Assembly: GCA_964458125.1 (NCBI GenBank)
Contig: CAYWHE010000229.1
Span: 1 to 6,304, forward strand
Source of the DNA: CAYWHE01 sp964458125
GTDB taxonomy: Bacteria; Bacteroidota; Bacteroidia; AKYH767-A; OLB10
Length of the DNA: 6,304 bases
Direction: 5' to 3'
The position numbers and the translations under genes were made by a program. Of the stretch, positions 6,188 to 6,304 are shown piece by piece (the first letter of the stretch is position 1; every line of letters starts with the position of its first letter). Under the pieces are notes generated by a model. The model saw nothing but the letters and a program-made list of their open reading frames with translations, did no database searches and was not told the DNA's origin.

Positions 6188-6304
6188 TTACTTCATCTTC
6201 ACCACGCGTTTGGTATCCGCATTTTTTCCATCAACAAACAGGCTGCAGGAATAAATACCGCTGTTGATGTTTCCGGTTTCGACTTCCACCTGGCCTTCGC
6301 CTTT
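6188..6304 (-). CDS. C-terminal end of a probable T9SS sorting-domain protein (partial)
   Basis: Reading leftward from the window edge, 38 codons stay open and end in TAA at 6190-6188. The peptide runs through VETGNINSGIYSCSLFVDG and ends KRVVKMK. The order G-[IV]-Y-x-x-x-L-x-V-x-G-K, then a Thr/Lys-rich strand ending in Lys, is the usual final hairpin of type A T9SS C-terminal sorting domains and of related Bacteroidota surface-protein tails. The rest of the protein, including any catalytic or binding domain, lies beyond 6304, so its function cannot be told. It is upstream of the aminotransferase on the same strand, but the 279-bp gap argues against a shared operon. Confidence 0.65.
   Translation of the reverse strand, partial: KGEGQVEVETGNINSGIYSCSLFVDGKNADTKRVVKMK

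Overview
The window looks like chromosome from a member of the Bacteroidota. Three things point that way. There is a secreted repeat protein with a type IX secretion (T9SS) C-terminal sorting domain, and the tail of what looks like a second one. Two upstream regions carry a TATCTTTG motif that fits the Bacteroidota sigma factor -7 box (TAnnTTTG). The start codons lack Shine-Dalgarno sequences and sit in A/T-rich leaders. Base composition is near-balanced. I cannot name a genus; a Chitinophagales- or Saprospirales-type organism would fit but is a guess.

Layout, left to right. Positions 1-394 have no gene. They hold a structured, repeat-like intergenic element (about 5-72), a 22-bp tandem repeat (84-127), an A-rich stretch and a promoter-like -7 box (344-351). 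Positions 395-3466 (+) encode a 1023-aa cell-surface or secreted protein: signal peptide, LamG-like domain, PKD domain, eight two-cysteine beta-sandwich-like repeats of about 69 aa, a ninth divergent repeat and a T9SS sorting domain. Positions 3568-3912 (+) encode a small FtsB/DivIC-type division protein with its own -7 box upstream. After a 47-bp convergent gap come two minus-strand genes read right to left: a YbdL-like PLP aminotransferase (4742-5908), then a nitrilase-superfamily omega-amidase (3960-4745), overlapping by ATGA. Positions 5909-6187 have no convincing gene. Positions 6188-6304 (-) are the last 38 codons of another probable T9SS-exported protein that runs off the right edge.

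The clearest functional unit is the aminotransferase/omega-amidase pair. The first enzyme would transaminate a 2-oxo acid, such as the keto acid of methionine, with glutamine as a likely donor. The second would hydrolyse the resulting 2-oxoglutaramate and so make the transfer irreversible. The repeat protein and the division gene are separate from it. I see no defence system, mobile element with a transposase, CRISPR array, tRNA or rRNA. The least explained parts are the structured element and tandem repeat at the left edge, and the alternating two-module organisation of the repeat protein.
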